The translations under genes were made by a program, and so were the position numbers. Positions 1 through 8,709 of a stretch of 64,000 bases of DNA are shown piece after piece. The DNA comes from Pararoseomonas sp. SCSIO 73927 (GTDB lineage Bacteria; Pseudomonadota; Alphaproteobacteria; Acetobacterales; Acetobacteraceae): the NCBI RefSeq assembly GCF_037040815.1, contig NZ_CP146232.1, forward strand, positions 806,001-870,000. Reading direction: 5' to 3'. Each line of letters begins with the position of its first letter. Within the stretch, counting starts at the first letter, position 1. The notes beneath the pieces were generated by a model. It did not search any database. It was not told the DNA's origin and saw only the letters and a program-made list of their open reading frames with translations.

Positions 1-494
1 GCATCCTCTCCGACAACGAGGGGGAGCGGGCGGAGCAGGAACTCCCCCAGAACCTCTACTGCGCCGACCCCGCCCGCGGCACGCTGGAGGTGGCGGCGGA
101 AGGCATCGAGGGCCCGAACGGCCTCGCCTTCTCCCCCGGCGAGTCCATCCTCTACGTGGTGGAGAGCCGGACCAACCCCCGCAAGATCCTCGCCTTCGAC
201 GTCGGCGCGAACAACCGCCTCTCCAACCGCCGCGACTTCATCACCGCCGAGCCCGGCGGCACCCCGGACGGCTTCCGCGTGGACGAGGACGGCAACCTCT
301 GGTGCGGCTGGGGCATGGGCACGCCGGAGCAGGACGGGGTGCGGATCTTCAACGCCGCCGGCGCGCCTATCGGCCATATCGAGCTGCCCGAGCGCGCCGC
401 CAACCTCTGCTTCGGCGGCCGGCTCCGCAACCGCCTCTTCATCACCGCCTCCCGCTCCCTCTACGCCGTCACGGTGAACACGCGCGGGCTCTGA
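1..494 (+). CDS. SMP-30/gluconolactonase family protein, C-terminal part (gene enters from the left edge)
   Basis: The reading frame is open from base 3 to the stop at 492-494, so the start lies outside the window. The visible part contains GPNGLAFSP and GTPDGFRVDEDGNLWCG. In SMP-30/LRE-family beta-propellers these segments supply the Asn and Asp ligands of the single divalent metal. The family hydrolyses sugar lactones or other lactone and ester substrates in the cytoplasm or periplasm; the substrate cannot be told from this fragment. The gene ends just before a dispersed repeat and converges on the caspase-like gene. Confidence 0.85.
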   Translation, partial: ILSDNEGERAEQELPQNLYCADPARGTLEVAAEGIEGPNGLAFSPGESILYVVESRTNPRKILAFDVGANNRLSNRRDFITAEPGGTPDGFRVDEDGNLWCGWGMGTPEQDGVRIFNAAGAPIGHIELPERAANLCFGGRLRNRLFITASRSLYAVTVNTRGL

Positions 495-506
495 CCGCCC
501 CTCCTC

Positions 507-772
507 GTCCTGACAGGTCCGGAGCCAGGGGGCCTTGCCCCCTGGAACCCCCACCAGGAGGCTGAGCCTCCTGGACCTGCATCGGGCTGCCGCCGAACTG
601 ACCTGCCCCGTCAACCCTCTACGATCGGCGCCGGGACCTGCCCCCGCAGTCGCCTCGGCTCCACGAGCCGAGGCGCACCGTCAGCCGGGCAAAGGCCAAA
701 GCCTAGAAGAAGATGATGGTGAGGAGTCCGGGGAGAGGAAGAATTCCTTCTTCCTCTCCCTGGCCACGGACC
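507..772. repeat. Dispersed composite palindromic element, copy A
   Basis: This intergenic stretch between two convergent genes holds four perfect hairpins in order: 525-545 (CCAGGGGGC stem), 554-574 (CCAGGAGGC stem), 651-675 (CGCCTCGGCTC stem) and 731-760 (13-bp GGGAGAGGAAGAA stem, loop TTCC). The same modules recur at 8365, 42665, 53465, 58980 and 62590. Copy A has the same orientation as copy F and is inverted relative to B, C and G. The last hairpin may act as a transcription terminator for the convergent pair; that is inference. No coding sequence is supported here. Confidence 0.85.
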
Positions 773-802
773 GCCACCGCAAGGCCCGAAGCCCCGCAGA
801 GG

Positions 803-2854
803 TCAAGCCCCGCTGAGAAGGTTCGCCGACCCGACGAGGTTGTTGAAGCGGGACACGACGTCGTTCTCGTACCCCGTCCGGAAGCTGAAATAGAGGGAGT
901 CGGGCGCCTGCCGGGCGCGGACCTGCCGGAGCAGGTAGCGCGACACGGTCAGGAACCCCCCGGCATTCTCCAGGTAGCCCTTGATGCGGATCGCGCCGCC
1001 CGTGCCGAACGCCGCCTCGCTGACGCCGCCGTCGCCGTCGCGCACGCGGGCCTGCAGCTCGTTCAGGCCGCGCTCGAAGAGGTCGATCTCCGCCTGCAGC
1101 CGGCCCGCGTCGAGGCCGCGTGGGTCCCTGCCCCCGTCCAGCCCGGCCACGATGAAGCCCAGCAGCTGCCGGCCCTGGGTCAGGTTGCGCTGGACCAGCG
1201 CCTGCACGGGCCGCATCTCCGGCCGCGCCCCGTTCAGGAAGGTCTCGCGCTCCGCCGGCACCAGGGCGCGCAGGGCCTCCGTCAGCCCGAGGCGCGCGGC
1301 CAGGAAGTCCCGGTAGGCGGTGATGATGCCGGGGTGCATGGCGCGGCCGCGCGCGAAGCGGTCGTCCAGGAAGTTGCTGTTCTCGTAATAGGGGCGCGCC
1401 TGGTCCAGCACCGCCATCAGCGCGTTCGCGGCTGCCACGAAGCGCTCGGCGGCGGCGGGCAGGGGCTCGGCGGGCGCGGCCGGGGGCCGGCCACCTTGCG
1501 GCGCGCGGGGAAGCGCCAGGGGCTCGGTGATGTCGGCGAAGGCGGCGGATCCGGCGCCACCCCCTCCCTCCGCCAGCGCGCGGGAGAGCTGGCGCAGCGC
1601 CTCCCGCTCGGTCGGGCCGAAGACGTTGCGGAAGCTCACCGAGGTTTCCCGGCCGGTCGGGCCGCGCTCCGGGCTGAACTCCCGCGCGTAGGAGAGGTAG
1701 CCGTGCTCGCCCGCGCGCCCGGCCCTGTTCAGCGCCTCCACCCCCGCCATGAACAGGCTCGGCGCGGCCTCCGCGGGCGGCCGGGAGGGTGGGGCCGGCC
1801 GCCCCGGCCGGAAGGAGGGCAGCGCCGCCAGCGCCTCCGGCTTGCCCGGCATCTGCGGCATCTCCGGCGGCGCCAGCCGCGCGCGGGCAAGCTCGGCGTA
1901 GCGCCCCTGGGGGAACTGCGAGAGGTAGGCGCGGTACTCCGCGGGCCGGTTGCTCTCCGCCACGGACTGCCAGAACAGCTGGTCCGGGTCGGCGGCCGGC
2001 CGCGGCGCGGCCGCGCCGGGGGCGGCCGCGAAGTAGAACTCCCCCTCGATCGGGGAGCTGGAGACCCAGGGCTGCTGCTCCCCCGCCGTTTCCCGCTTCA
2101 CGGCCAGCCCGACCTGGTTGAACAGGCGGAACACGTCCAGCCCGGGCTGCACCAGGGTCGTCGCCAGCGCCGAGGAGAAGGGGCTGTTGGCCCCCGCCCC
2201 GTCCTGCGCGACGTTGCCGGGCTGCGTGGCGTAGGCGATCAGCGTGCCCTGCGGCGCCCGCATCTCGGCCAGCCCGCCGCCGGAGGAGCGCAGGCCGCGC
2301 CCGCCGAACGGGTTGTTGCGGCAGGCATCGAGGATGAGGATGTTCAGCTTCGTCCGGGCGAACTGCATCTGCTTCAGCACCAGCTCGGCATCGACCATCT
2401 GGAAGTCGATGTCCCGCGGACCGGTGGGGTTGGCGCCCACCGGCACCAGCCAGTTCGTGCCGCCGACCTGCAGCCCGTGTCCCGCGTAGTAGAACAGGCC
2501 GACATCGGCCTCCTGCAGCGCCGCGCCGAACGCCTGCACCGCCCGGTCGAACCCGGCCTTGTCCAGGTTCAGCTGCGGCCCGCCCCCGACGAGAGAGAAG
2601 CCGAGCCCCCTGAGCGTGCCGGCGATCAGCGTCGCGTCGTTGGCCGGGTTCGCCAGCGCCCCCAGGCTCCGGTAGGCACTGTTCCCGACCACCAGCGCCA
2701 CCCGCCGCGGCTGGGCGGGCCCGGGCGGGTCCGCCGCCAGCGCCGCGCCGGGCAGCAGCAGCAGGAGGAGCAGCGCGCCGCGGAGCCGGCGCGCCAGCGC
2801 CCCCGCGAGGCGGCGCCGGACGGAAGGGCGGGTCATCGCGGCGGGCATGGCCAT
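803..2854 (-). CDS. Secreted caspase-like (peptidase C14) protein with C-terminal DUF3829-like domain
   Basis: The protein has about 683 residues. An N-terminal signal peptide (RRLRGALLLLLLLPGAALAA) is followed by a caspase/metacaspase p20-like domain: start RRVALVVGNSAYR, catalytic His in YYAGHG, catalytic Cys in LDACRNNPF. A proline/alanine linker follows. The last ~280 residues contain YYENSNFLDDRFARGRAMH, resembling the DUF3829 family. C14 proteins of this type are proposed to cleave after basic or acidic residues; its target is unknown. Several in-frame starts exist (2887, 2854, 2848, 2836). I chose 2854 because GGAG lies 12 nt upstream, but 2836 gives the neatest signal peptide. The gene converges on the SMP-30 gene across repeat copy A. 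Confidence 0.85.
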   Translation of the reverse strand: MAMPAAMTRPSVRRRLAGALARRLRGALLLLLLLPGAALAADPPGPAQPRRVALVVGNSAYRSLGALANPANDATLIAGTLRGLGFSLVGGGPQLNLDKAGFDRAVQAFGAALQEADVGLFYYAGHGLQVGGTNWLVPVGANPTGPRDIDFQMVDAELVLKQMQFARTKLNILILDACRNNPFGGRGLRSSGGGLAEMRAPQGTLIAYATQPGNVAQDGAGANSPFSSALATTLVQPGLDVFRLFNQVGLAVKRETAGEQQPWVSSSPIEGEFYFAAAPGAAAPRPAADPDQLFWQSVAESNRPAEYRAYLSQFPQGRYAELARARLAPPEMPQMPGKPEALAALPSFRPGRPAPPSRPPAEAAPSLFMAGVEALNRAGRAGEHGYLSYAREFSPERGPTGRETSVSFRNVFGPTEREALRQLSRALAEGGGGAGSAAFADITEPLALPRAPQGGRPPAAPAEPLPAAAERFVAAANALMAVLDQARPYYENSNFLDDRFARGRAMHPGIITAYRDFLAARLGLTEALRALVPAERETFLNGARPEMRPVQALVQRNLTQGRQLLGFIVAGLDGGRDPRGLDAGRLQAEIDLFERGLNELQARVRDGDGGVSEAAFGTGGAIRIKGYLENAGGFLTVSRYLLRQVRARQAPDSLYFSFRTGYENDVVSRFNNLVGSANLLSGA

Positions 2855-3099
2855 GATCACGGAAATCTCCGGCGCCCCTCCGGGCATCCGGCCGCACTAC
2901 CGAGCCGGGGTCGAAACGGGATCATGCCGGCCTTCCCGCTGTCAACGCCGCTCCTCCGCACCCCAGGTCCGGCCGGCGGGAGGGGGAAGGCAGGCCCCGA
3001 GAACCCGGATAGGATGCCCCGCAGGACGGCGCGGGCCTGCCGCCCAGGCCAGGCCCGGTGCGCCGCCGCCGACAGGCACAGCGAAGGACAGACCCGGCC

Positions 3100-3318
3100 A
3101 TGGCTTCCAGAAGCGTTCTCCTCGCCCTCCTCACCCTCACCGCCGCCGGCTGCGGCGGGGTGCAGATGATCGACGTGCACAACACCGCCACCGGCCAGTT
3201 CGCGCGCTGCGAGGTGCCGTCGGAGGACGCCTCCCTCTCGCCGGCCCTGCTGCGCAACGGCTCCGCCCGCGCCTGCCCGGCCGACCTCGCGGAGGCGGGC
3301 TGGGTCCGCACCCGCTGA
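3100..3318 (+). CDS. Small putative lipoprotein
   Basis: This 72-residue protein has an N-terminal hydrophobic stretch (SVLLALLTLTAAGC) ending in a lipobox-like Cys at about residue 18. The mature part is short and contains two further cysteines (FARCEV and ARACPAD) that could form a disulfide. The start at 3100 is preferred over an in-frame upstream ATG at 3058 because that one would add a basic extension in front of the signal peptide. No family is recognised. It lies upstream of the CYTH gene, same strand, with a 112-bp gap. Confidence 0.7.
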   Translation: MASRSVLLALLTLTAAGCGGVQMIDVHNTATGQFARCEVPSEDASLSPALLRNGSARACPADLAEAGWVRTR

Positions 3319-3430
3319 GGCCCTGCCGGCTCCCGGCCCCGGCCGGGCCGGTCCCAATTTCGGGATTCGGGGGTTCCATCGCCCGCCCGCTGCGCTACAT
3401 GGCGGGCCTTCGAGAACAGGGCCCCTTGTT

Positions 3431-3907
3431 ATGGCTACCGAAATCGAGCGGAAGTTCCTCCTCGCGGGCGACGGCTGGAAGGCCGGCGTCGTGGAGACGC
3501 TCGTCCTGAAGGACGGCCTGCTGGCCCGGTTCGGTGAGGGCAAGGTCCGCGTCCGCCACGGCGGGGACCGCGCCTGGATCACCGTGAAGGGCCCGCGGGA
3601 GGGCATCAGCCGGGCCGAGTTCGAGTACGAGATCCCGCTGGCCGAGGCGGAGGAGATCTTCCTCCTCTGCGGCATGCCGCACGTGGAGAAGGTCCGCCAC
3701 ATCGTCCCCTATGAGGGCCTGACCTGGGCGATCGACGTCCACCAGGGCGCCCTCTCCGGCATCGAGTTCGCGGAGGTGGAGCTGGACTACCCCGAGCAGC
3801 CCATCCCCATGCCGCCCTGGGCGGGGGAGGAGATCACGCACGACCCCCAGTACCGCAAGGCCACCCTGCTCAACCGCAACGCCGAGCTGCTGCGCGGCCG
3901 GTCCTGA
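3431..3907 (+). CDS. CYTH-domain protein (triphosphate tunnel metalloenzyme)
   Basis: The protein has 158 residues. The signature ExExK appears as EIERK at residues 4-8, followed by the alternating charged strands typical of the eight-stranded tunnel: KVRVRHGGDRAWITVKGP, EFEYEIP and WAIDVHQG...FAEVEL. Bacterial CYTH proteins of this length usually hydrolyse inorganic triphosphate or ATP with Mg or Mn. A class IV adenylate cyclase role is less likely but cannot be excluded. The length is close to the minimal single-domain form with no CHAD partner. It converges on hrcA with a gap of about 40 bp. Confidence 0.88.
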   Translation: MATEIERKFLLAGDGWKAGVVETLVLKDGLLARFGEGKVRVRHGGDRAWITVKGPREGISRAEFEYEIPLAEAEEIFLLCGMPHVEKVRHIVPYEGLTWAIDVHQGALSGIEFAEVELDYPEQPIPMPPWAGEEITHDPQYRKATLLNRNAELLRGRS

Positions 3908-3950
3908 TGCGCGGGAGGCCGGGGGGCTTCGACTTCCCGGCCGTCCCGCC

Positions 3951-5057
3951 CTACCCCAGCATCCGCCCGATCACCTGGGCGGTGTAGTCCACCACCGGGA
4001 TCACCCGCCCGTAGTTGATCCGCGTCGGCCCGATCACCCCGATCGCGCCCACGATCCGCTCCTGCCCGTTGCGGAAGGGCGCCACCACCATGGAGAGCCC
4101 GGCGGTGTCGAAGACCCCGCTCTCGGCGCCGATGAAGATCTGCACGCCCTGGCCGCGCTGGGCCAGCTCCAGCAGGCGCAGCATCGTCTCCTGCGCCTCC
4201 AGCCGGTCGAACAGGGACTGGATCTCCGCCACCCGCGCCGCTTGGTCCAGGTTCTGCAGCAGGCGGGACTGGCCGCGCAGGATCAGCGATCCGCCACCAC
4301 CCCCCGCCCAGGTGGCAAGGCCGGACTGCACCACCTGGTTCGTCAGCGCGTCCAGCGCCGTGCGGTTGGCCGTGATCTCGGCCTCCACCACCGCCCGCGT
4401 GTCCTCCAGCGTGCGCCCGTTCAGCCGGGTGTTAAGGTAGTTCCCGGCCTGCGCCAGCGCGCCGGCCGGCAGGCCCGCGGGCACCTCGATGATGCGGTTC
4501 TCCACCTGCCCGCGCTCGCCCACCAGCACCACCAGGGCGCGGCCGGGGCCGAGGGCCACGAACTCGATGTGGCGCAGGCCCGATTCCGCGTTCGGCGCTA
4601 CCACCAGCCCCGCCGCGCCGGCGAGGCCGGACAGCATCTGCCCCGCCTCCGCCAGCGTGTCCTGCATGGACCGGCCGGAGGCGGCGCAGCGCGCCGCGAT
4701 CGCCTCCCGCTCCTCCTCGGTCAGGTCACCGAACTCCAGCAGCCCGTCCACGAACAGCCGCAGCCCGCGCTCCGTCGGCAGCCGCCCGGCGGAGGTGTGC
4801 GGCGCGTAGAGCAGCCCCGCCTCCTCCAGGTCCGCCATGGCGTTGCGGATGGTGGCCGGGGAAAGCGCAGTGGGAAGCCGGCGCGACAGGGTGCGGCTGC
4901 CCACCGGCTCCCCCGTCTCGACGTAGAGCTCCACCACCTGGCGCAGGATGGAGGCGCTGCGGTTGTCCAGCCCCGGCAGCAGGGGACCGGCGCCCGGCAG
5001 GGCGGCGCTGGCCCGGATCGGTCCGGGCCCGGGGCGGCTGTTGGGCTGGGCGCCCAT
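3951..5057 (-). CDS. hrcA: Heat-inducible transcription repressor HrcA
   Basis: The protein has about 368 residues. The N-terminal winged helix (SASILRQVVELYVETGEPVG, then LSPATIRNAMADLEEAGLL) and the following HTSAGRLPTERG are diagnostic of HrcA. The long C-terminal domain ends in the family motif VIGPTRINYGRVIPVVDY. HrcA represses class I heat-shock genes such as groESL by binding CIRCE; its folding depends on GroEL. I chose the start at 5057 (MGAQPN); an ATG at 5120 would add 21 unconserved residues. I see no CIRCE inverted repeat in its upstream region. It is divergent from rph, an arrangement common in alphaproteobacteria. Confidence 0.95.
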   Translation of the reverse strand: MGAQPNSRPGPGPIRASAALPGAGPLLPGLDNRSASILRQVVELYVETGEPVGSRTLSRRLPTALSPATIRNAMADLEEAGLLYAPHTSAGRLPTERGLRLFVDGLLEFGDLTEEEREAIAARCAASGRSMQDTLAEAGQMLSGLAGAAGLVVAPNAESGLRHIEFVALGPGRALVVLVGERGQVENRIIEVPAGLPAGALAQAGNYLNTRLNGRTLEDTRAVVEAEITANRTALDALTNQVVQSGLATWAGGGGGSLILRGQSRLLQNLDQAARVAEIQSLFDRLEAQETMLRLLELAQRGQGVQIFIGAESGVFDTAGLSMVVAPFRNGQERIVGAIGVIGPTRINYGRVIPVVDYTAQVIGRMLG

Positions 5058-5478
5058 TCGGGGTTTCGTCTCCGCTGGGAATGGACCAGAAAAGCTAGGC
5101 AGCGGGCCCCGTTGCGTCAACGAAGGCCGCCCCTCATCACGCCCCCGCGGTCAGCCAATCGTAAGGCGCCCCCGCCACAATCGGTCACGAGCCGGACATC
5201 CTCCGGTCTCAACCCCCTGCCCCAATGCCATGAGGGGATGAGGAGGCCATGATGGGCGAGACACGAAGGGGACCGGCATCCCGACGCGGCCTTCCTTCCG
5301 TGGGGGCCTGGGCCACCATGCTGACCCTCTGGCTGCCCCCCGGCGAACTTGCCGCGGCCGAGGTGGCGCGCGAGAGCTCCCAGCTGGAGACTCCGGCCGA
5401 GACGTTGGCAGCGGGGACGTTGACAGCCGAGGGGCCGGGCGTGTTCCTCCCGCCTCCCCCGCAGGAGAGTGCCCGCCC
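5058..5478. other. Divergent intergenic region between hrcA and rph
   Basis: This stretch of about 420 bp should contain the promoters of hrcA (leftward) and rph (rightward). I could not pick confident -35/-10 boxes, and there is no CIRCE-like repeat. An open frame at 5249-5584 begins like a signal peptide but runs 106 bp into rph in another frame, so I do not call it. Confidence 0.4.
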
Positions 5479-6258
5479 ATGCCCACCGACCCTCTCGGCG
5501 CGTCCCCCCTCGGCGCTTCCCCCCTCGGCGCTCCCCGCGGACTCCGCCCCTCCGGCCGCACCCCCGACCAGCTGCGGGACCTGAAGCTCGAGCCCGGCTT
5601 CGCCCGCCACGCGGAGGGCTCCTGCCTCATCCGCATGGGCGTCACCGAAGTCCTCTGCACAGCCAGCGTGGAGGGGCGCGTCCCCCCCTTCATGCGCGGC
5701 AAGGGCGAGGGCTGGGTCACGGCCGAGTACGGCATGCTCCCCCGCGCCACCCACAAGCGCGGCGACCGCGAGGCGGCGCGCGGCAAGCAGTCCGGCCGCA
5801 CGCAGGAGATCCAGCGCCTGATCGGCCGTTCCCTCCGCGCTGTGACGGACCGCGCGGCCATGGGCGAGATGACGATCACCCTGGACTGCGACGTGCTGAC
5901 CGCCGATGGCGGCACCCGCTGCGCCGCCATCACCGGCGCCTGGGTGGCCCTGCACCTCGCCTTCCAGCACCTGATGCGGAACAACATCATCGCCCGCAAC
6001 CCGCTGGTGGACCAGGTGGCCGCCGTCTCATGCGGCATCCACGGCGGCGTCCCCGTGCTGGACCTGGACTACGCCGAGGACAGCGCCGCCCACACGGACG
6101 GCAACTTCGTCCTCACCGGCCGCGGCGGCATCGTGGAGGTGCAGGCCACGGCGGAGGGCGCGCCCTTCACCGACACGGAGCTGACCTCCCTCATCGCCCT
6201 CGCCCGCCAGGGCACGGACACCCTCTTCGCCGCCCAGCGCGAGGCCGTCGGCGCATGA
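5479..6258 (+). CDS. rph: Ribonuclease PH
   Basis: The protein has 259 residues. The conserved core begins at [14 protein letters not shown] and continues with the RNase PH landmarks [53 protein letters not shown] and [11 protein letters not shown]. RNase PH is a phosphate-dependent 3'-5' exoribonuclease that trims tRNA 3' ends. The first ~20 residues ([13 protein letters not shown]) precede the usual N-terminus and come from a 15-bp tandem repeat at 5494-5538; no better start is visible downstream. The stop overlaps the start of rdgB (ATGA), so the two are translationally coupled. Confidence 0.95.
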   Translation: MPTDPLGASPLGASPLGAPRGLRPSGRTPDQLRDLKLEPGFARHAEGSCLIRMGVTEVLCTASVEGRVPPFMRGKGEGWVTAEYGMLPRATHKRGDREAARGKQSGRTQEIQRLIGRSLRAVTDRAAMGEMTITLDCDVLTADGGTRCAAITGAWVALHLAFQHLMRNNIIARNPLVDQVAAVSCGIHGGVPVLDLDYAEDSAAHTDGNFVLTGRGGIVEVQATAEGAPFTDTELTSLIALARQGTDTLFAAQREAVGA

Positions 6259-6866
6259 CCCGCCCGCTGACGGAGAAGCGCCTCGTCCTCGCCACCCACA
6301 ACGCCGGCAAGGCGCGGGAGGTGGCCGCACTGCTGGCCGACCACGCGATCGAGGTGGTCACCGCCGGCAGCCTCGGCCTGCCCGTGCCGGAGGAGACGGA
6401 GAACACCTTCATCGGCAACGCCACGATCAAGGCCATGGCCGCCGCCCGCGCCAGCGGGATTGTCGCCCTCGCCGACGATTCCGGCTTCTCCGTCGCCGCC
6501 CTGGACGGCGCACCCGGCGTCTACACGGCGGACTGGGCGGAGCAGCCGGACGGCACGCGCGACTACGCGGCGGCCATGGCGAAGGTGGAGCGCCTCGCCC
6601 GCCACTCCCCGGACCGCAAGGCCTGGTTCTCCTGCGCCCTCGTCCTCGCCTGGCCGGACGGCCACGTGGAATCCTTCCTCGGCGAGGCCCATGGCGAATG
6701 GGTCTGGCCCCCGCGCGGGGAGAAGGGCTTCGGCTACGACCCCATGTTCGTCCCGGACGGCGACACGCAAACCTTCGCGGAGATGGACCCGGCCCTTAAG
6801 CACGCCATCAGCCACCGCGCCGCCGCCTTCCGCCTCCTCTCGGAAGCCCTCCTGCCGCCGCGCTGA
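6255..6866 (+). CDS. rdgB: RdgB/HAM1 non-canonical purine NTP pyrophosphatase
   Basis: The protein has 203 residues. Signature elements are [16 protein letters not shown] at the N-terminus, [23 protein letters not shown] in the middle, and [23 protein letters not shown] plus [11 protein letters not shown] at the C-terminus. It hydrolyses dITP, XTP and ITP to the monophosphate and pyrophosphate, preventing their incorporation into nucleic acid. The ATG overlaps the rph stop by the ATGA arrangement. The gene converges on the hydantoinase gene with only 9 bp between stops. Confidence 0.95.
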   Translation: MTRPLTEKRLVLATHNAGKAREVAALLADHAIEVVTAGSLGLPVPEETENTFIGNATIKAMAAARASGIVALADDSGFSVAALDGAPGVYTADWAEQPDGTRDYAAAMAKVERLARHSPDRKAWFSCALVLAWPDGHVESFLGEAHGEWVWPPRGEKGFGYDPMFVPDGDTQTFAEMDPALKHAISHRAAAFRLLSEALLPPR

Positions 6867-6875
6867 GCGCCGCTG

Positions 6876-8282
6876 CTACCGCACCCCCGGCCCCCGCGGC
6901 AGCCACTGCCCAGTGCCGGGGCGCGCGATCACCGCGTCGTCCTGCATCACCACCTCGCCGCGCCGGATGGTGGCGGCGGGCCATCCCACCACCTCCATCC
7001 CCTCATAGGGCGTGTAGTCCACCGCGTGCTGCATCAGCGCGTTGGTGATCGTCACCGGCCGCTCCGCGTCCCACAGCACCAGGTCCGCGTCGCTGCCCAC
7101 CGCGATCACGCCCTTCCGGGGGTACAGCCCCGCGATGCGCGCCGGGTTCTCCGCCACCAGCTTCACGAAGGTCGGCAGGTCGATGCGCCCCTTCGACACC
7201 CCCTCGGAGAACACGAGAGGCAGCCGCGCCGCCAGCCCGGGCACGCCGTTCGGGATCACGTCGAAGGCGGCATCGCGCCCGTGCTTCGCCTTCCCCCGCA
7301 CTCCCTCGAAGGAGAAGGCGCAGTGGTCCGAGGTGATCATGTCCAGCACCCCGCGCCGGATCATCGCCCACACGCCCGCATGGTCGGCCACCGTGCGCGG
7401 CGGCGGGCTGCACATGAACTTCGCGCCCTCGAAGCCCGATCCATCAGAACCGGGCCGGTCCATGTCGTCCGCCGTCAGCACCACGTATTGCGGGCAGGTT
7501 TCACCCTTCACCGCCACGCCGCGCGCCTGGGCGCGCGCGATCTCCTCCGCCACCTCCGCGCAGGAGACGTGGAAGACGTGGATCGGCTGCCCCACCAGCT
7601 CCGCCAGCGCGATCGCGCGCGCCGTCGCCTCCCGCTCCACCACCGGCGGGCGGGAGAGCGCGTGGAACTTCGGCGCCGTGCACCCATTCGCCAGCAGCGT
7701 GGAGACGGCAAGGTTGATGGCGTCGTAGTTCTCGCAGTGGACGTGCACCATCAGCCCGTTGCGCTTCGCCGCCTGCAGCACCCGCAGGAAGGCCGCGTCG
7801 TCCAGGTGCACGTTGTCGTAGGTTAGGAAGGCCTTCAAGCTCCCGATCCCGTCGGCCGCCAGCGCCGGGATCTCCGCCAGCGCCGCCTCCGAAGGATCCG
7901 CCACGATCTGGTGGAAGCCGTAATCCACCATCGCCCCCGCCGCCGCGCGCTCCCGGTTGGACCGGTGCCGCTCCAGCAGCGTCCCGCCCTTCTCCTGCGT
8001 GGTGTGGCACACCACGCTGGTGGTGCCGCCCGCGAAGGCGGAGCGGGACGCGCTCTCCCAGCTCTCCTCCTGGAACCCGCCCTCCGGCAGCGGTTCCTCG
8101 ATGTGGCAGTGCGTATCCACGCCACCGGGCATCACCAGCAGCCCCTCCGCCCGGATCACCTGCCGCGCCTCGTCGATCCGCTCCGCGATGGCGGCGATGC
8201 GGCCGCCGGAAACGCCGATGTCGCAGCGAACCACCGCATCGCCCAGCACGGCCGTGCCGCCGCGAATCGCCAGATCGTACAT
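6876..8282 (-). CDS. Dihydropyrimidinase / D-hydantoinase family amidohydrolase
   Basis: The protein has about 468 residues. It shows the amidohydrolase metal ligands: THCHIEEP (HxH) near residue 60, the carbamylated-Lys segment GSLKAFLTYDN, MVHVHCEN and HVFHVSC (His ligands), and the Asp in TSDHCAF. This is the cyclic-amidase subgroup that opens dihydropyrimidine or hydantoin rings, acting in the cytoplasm as a tetramer. Which substrate cannot be told. The start at 8282 (MYDLAIRGG) matches the usual N-terminus; an in-frame ATG at 8345 adds 21 residues. No transporter or carbamoylase gene is next to it. Confidence 0.9.
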   Translation of the reverse strand: MYDLAIRGGTAVLGDAVVRCDIGVSGGRIAAIAERIDEARQVIRAEGLLVMPGGVDTHCHIEEPLPEGGFQEESWESASRSAFAGGTTSVVCHTTQEKGGTLLERHRSNRERAAAGAMVDYGFHQIVADPSEAALAEIPALAADGIGSLKAFLTYDNVHLDDAAFLRVLQAAKRNGLMVHVHCENYDAINLAVSTLLANGCTAPKFHALSRPPVVEREATARAIALAELVGQPIHVFHVSCAEVAEEIARAQARGVAVKGETCPQYVVLTADDMDRPGSDGSGFEGAKFMCSPPPRTVADHAGVWAMIRRGVLDMITSDHCAFSFEGVRGKAKHGRDAAFDVIPNGVPGLAARLPLVFSEGVSKGRIDLPTFVKLVAENPARIAGLYPRKGVIAVGSDADLVLWDAERPVTITNALMQHAVDYTPYEGMEVVGWPAATIRRGEVVMQDDAVIARPGTGQWLPRGPGVR

Positions 8283-8364
8283 GCCAGATTCCCTCGTCGT
8301 CCGGGGGAGGTTAGGCGGGCGCGCGGGAAAGGTCAGCCCGGACACCGTCCTGGTCCGGGTCTTC

Positions 8365-8633
8365 GCGTCCGGTCCGTGGCCAGGGAGAGGAAGAAGGAAT
8401 TCTTCCTCTCCCCGGACCCCTCTCCATCATCTTCTTCTAGACTTTCATCTCTTTCGGCTGACGGTGCGCCTCGGGTCGATGACCCGAGGCGACTGCCAGG
8501 GCAGGAAGGGGCCAGTCACCCCGAAACACCGTCTCAGGACGGCACGGCGGCAGCCAGAAGGGGATCCAAGGGCCTCAGGCCCTTGGCGGGGGTTCCAGGG
8601 GGCGGCGCCCCCTGGCTCCGGACCTGTCAGGAC
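8365..8633. repeat. Dispersed composite palindromic element, copy B
   Basis: This copy lies between divergent genes and is inverted relative to copy A. The long hairpin is at 8383-8412 (13-bp stem, loop GGAA). It is followed by CTGACGGTGCGCC, the GCCTCGGGTC/GACCCGAGGC hairpin near 8467-8493, a CAAGGGCCT/AGGCCCTTG hairpin and the CCAGGGGGC/GCCCCCTGG hairpin. Its outer ends (GTCCGTGGCCAGGGAGAGG and GGCTCCGGACCTGTCAGGAC) match copy A, which defines the element borders. Divergent placement argues against a purely terminator role. Confidence 0.85.
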
Positions 8634-8709
8634 GGACTCGCGGGATCACCGCCCTGACAAGACGGTTACAAAGGCTGACGCCCAGCGCGCACCGCCCCAC
8701 CTCCCGCGC

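Noticed and set aside
507..772. Insertion sequence or transposase gene in the dispersed repeat
   Set aside because: The copies are under 300 bp and contain no plausible transposase frame; they are described as palindromic elements instead.
3951..5478. CIRCE operator upstream of hrcA
   Set aside because: I looked for TTAGCACTC-N9-GAGTGCTAA and found no match on either strand.
5249..5584. Possible exported protein upstream of rph
   Set aside because: The start looks like a signal peptide, but the frame runs over 100 bp into rph and the rest is Pro/Ser low complexity with no ribosome-binding site.
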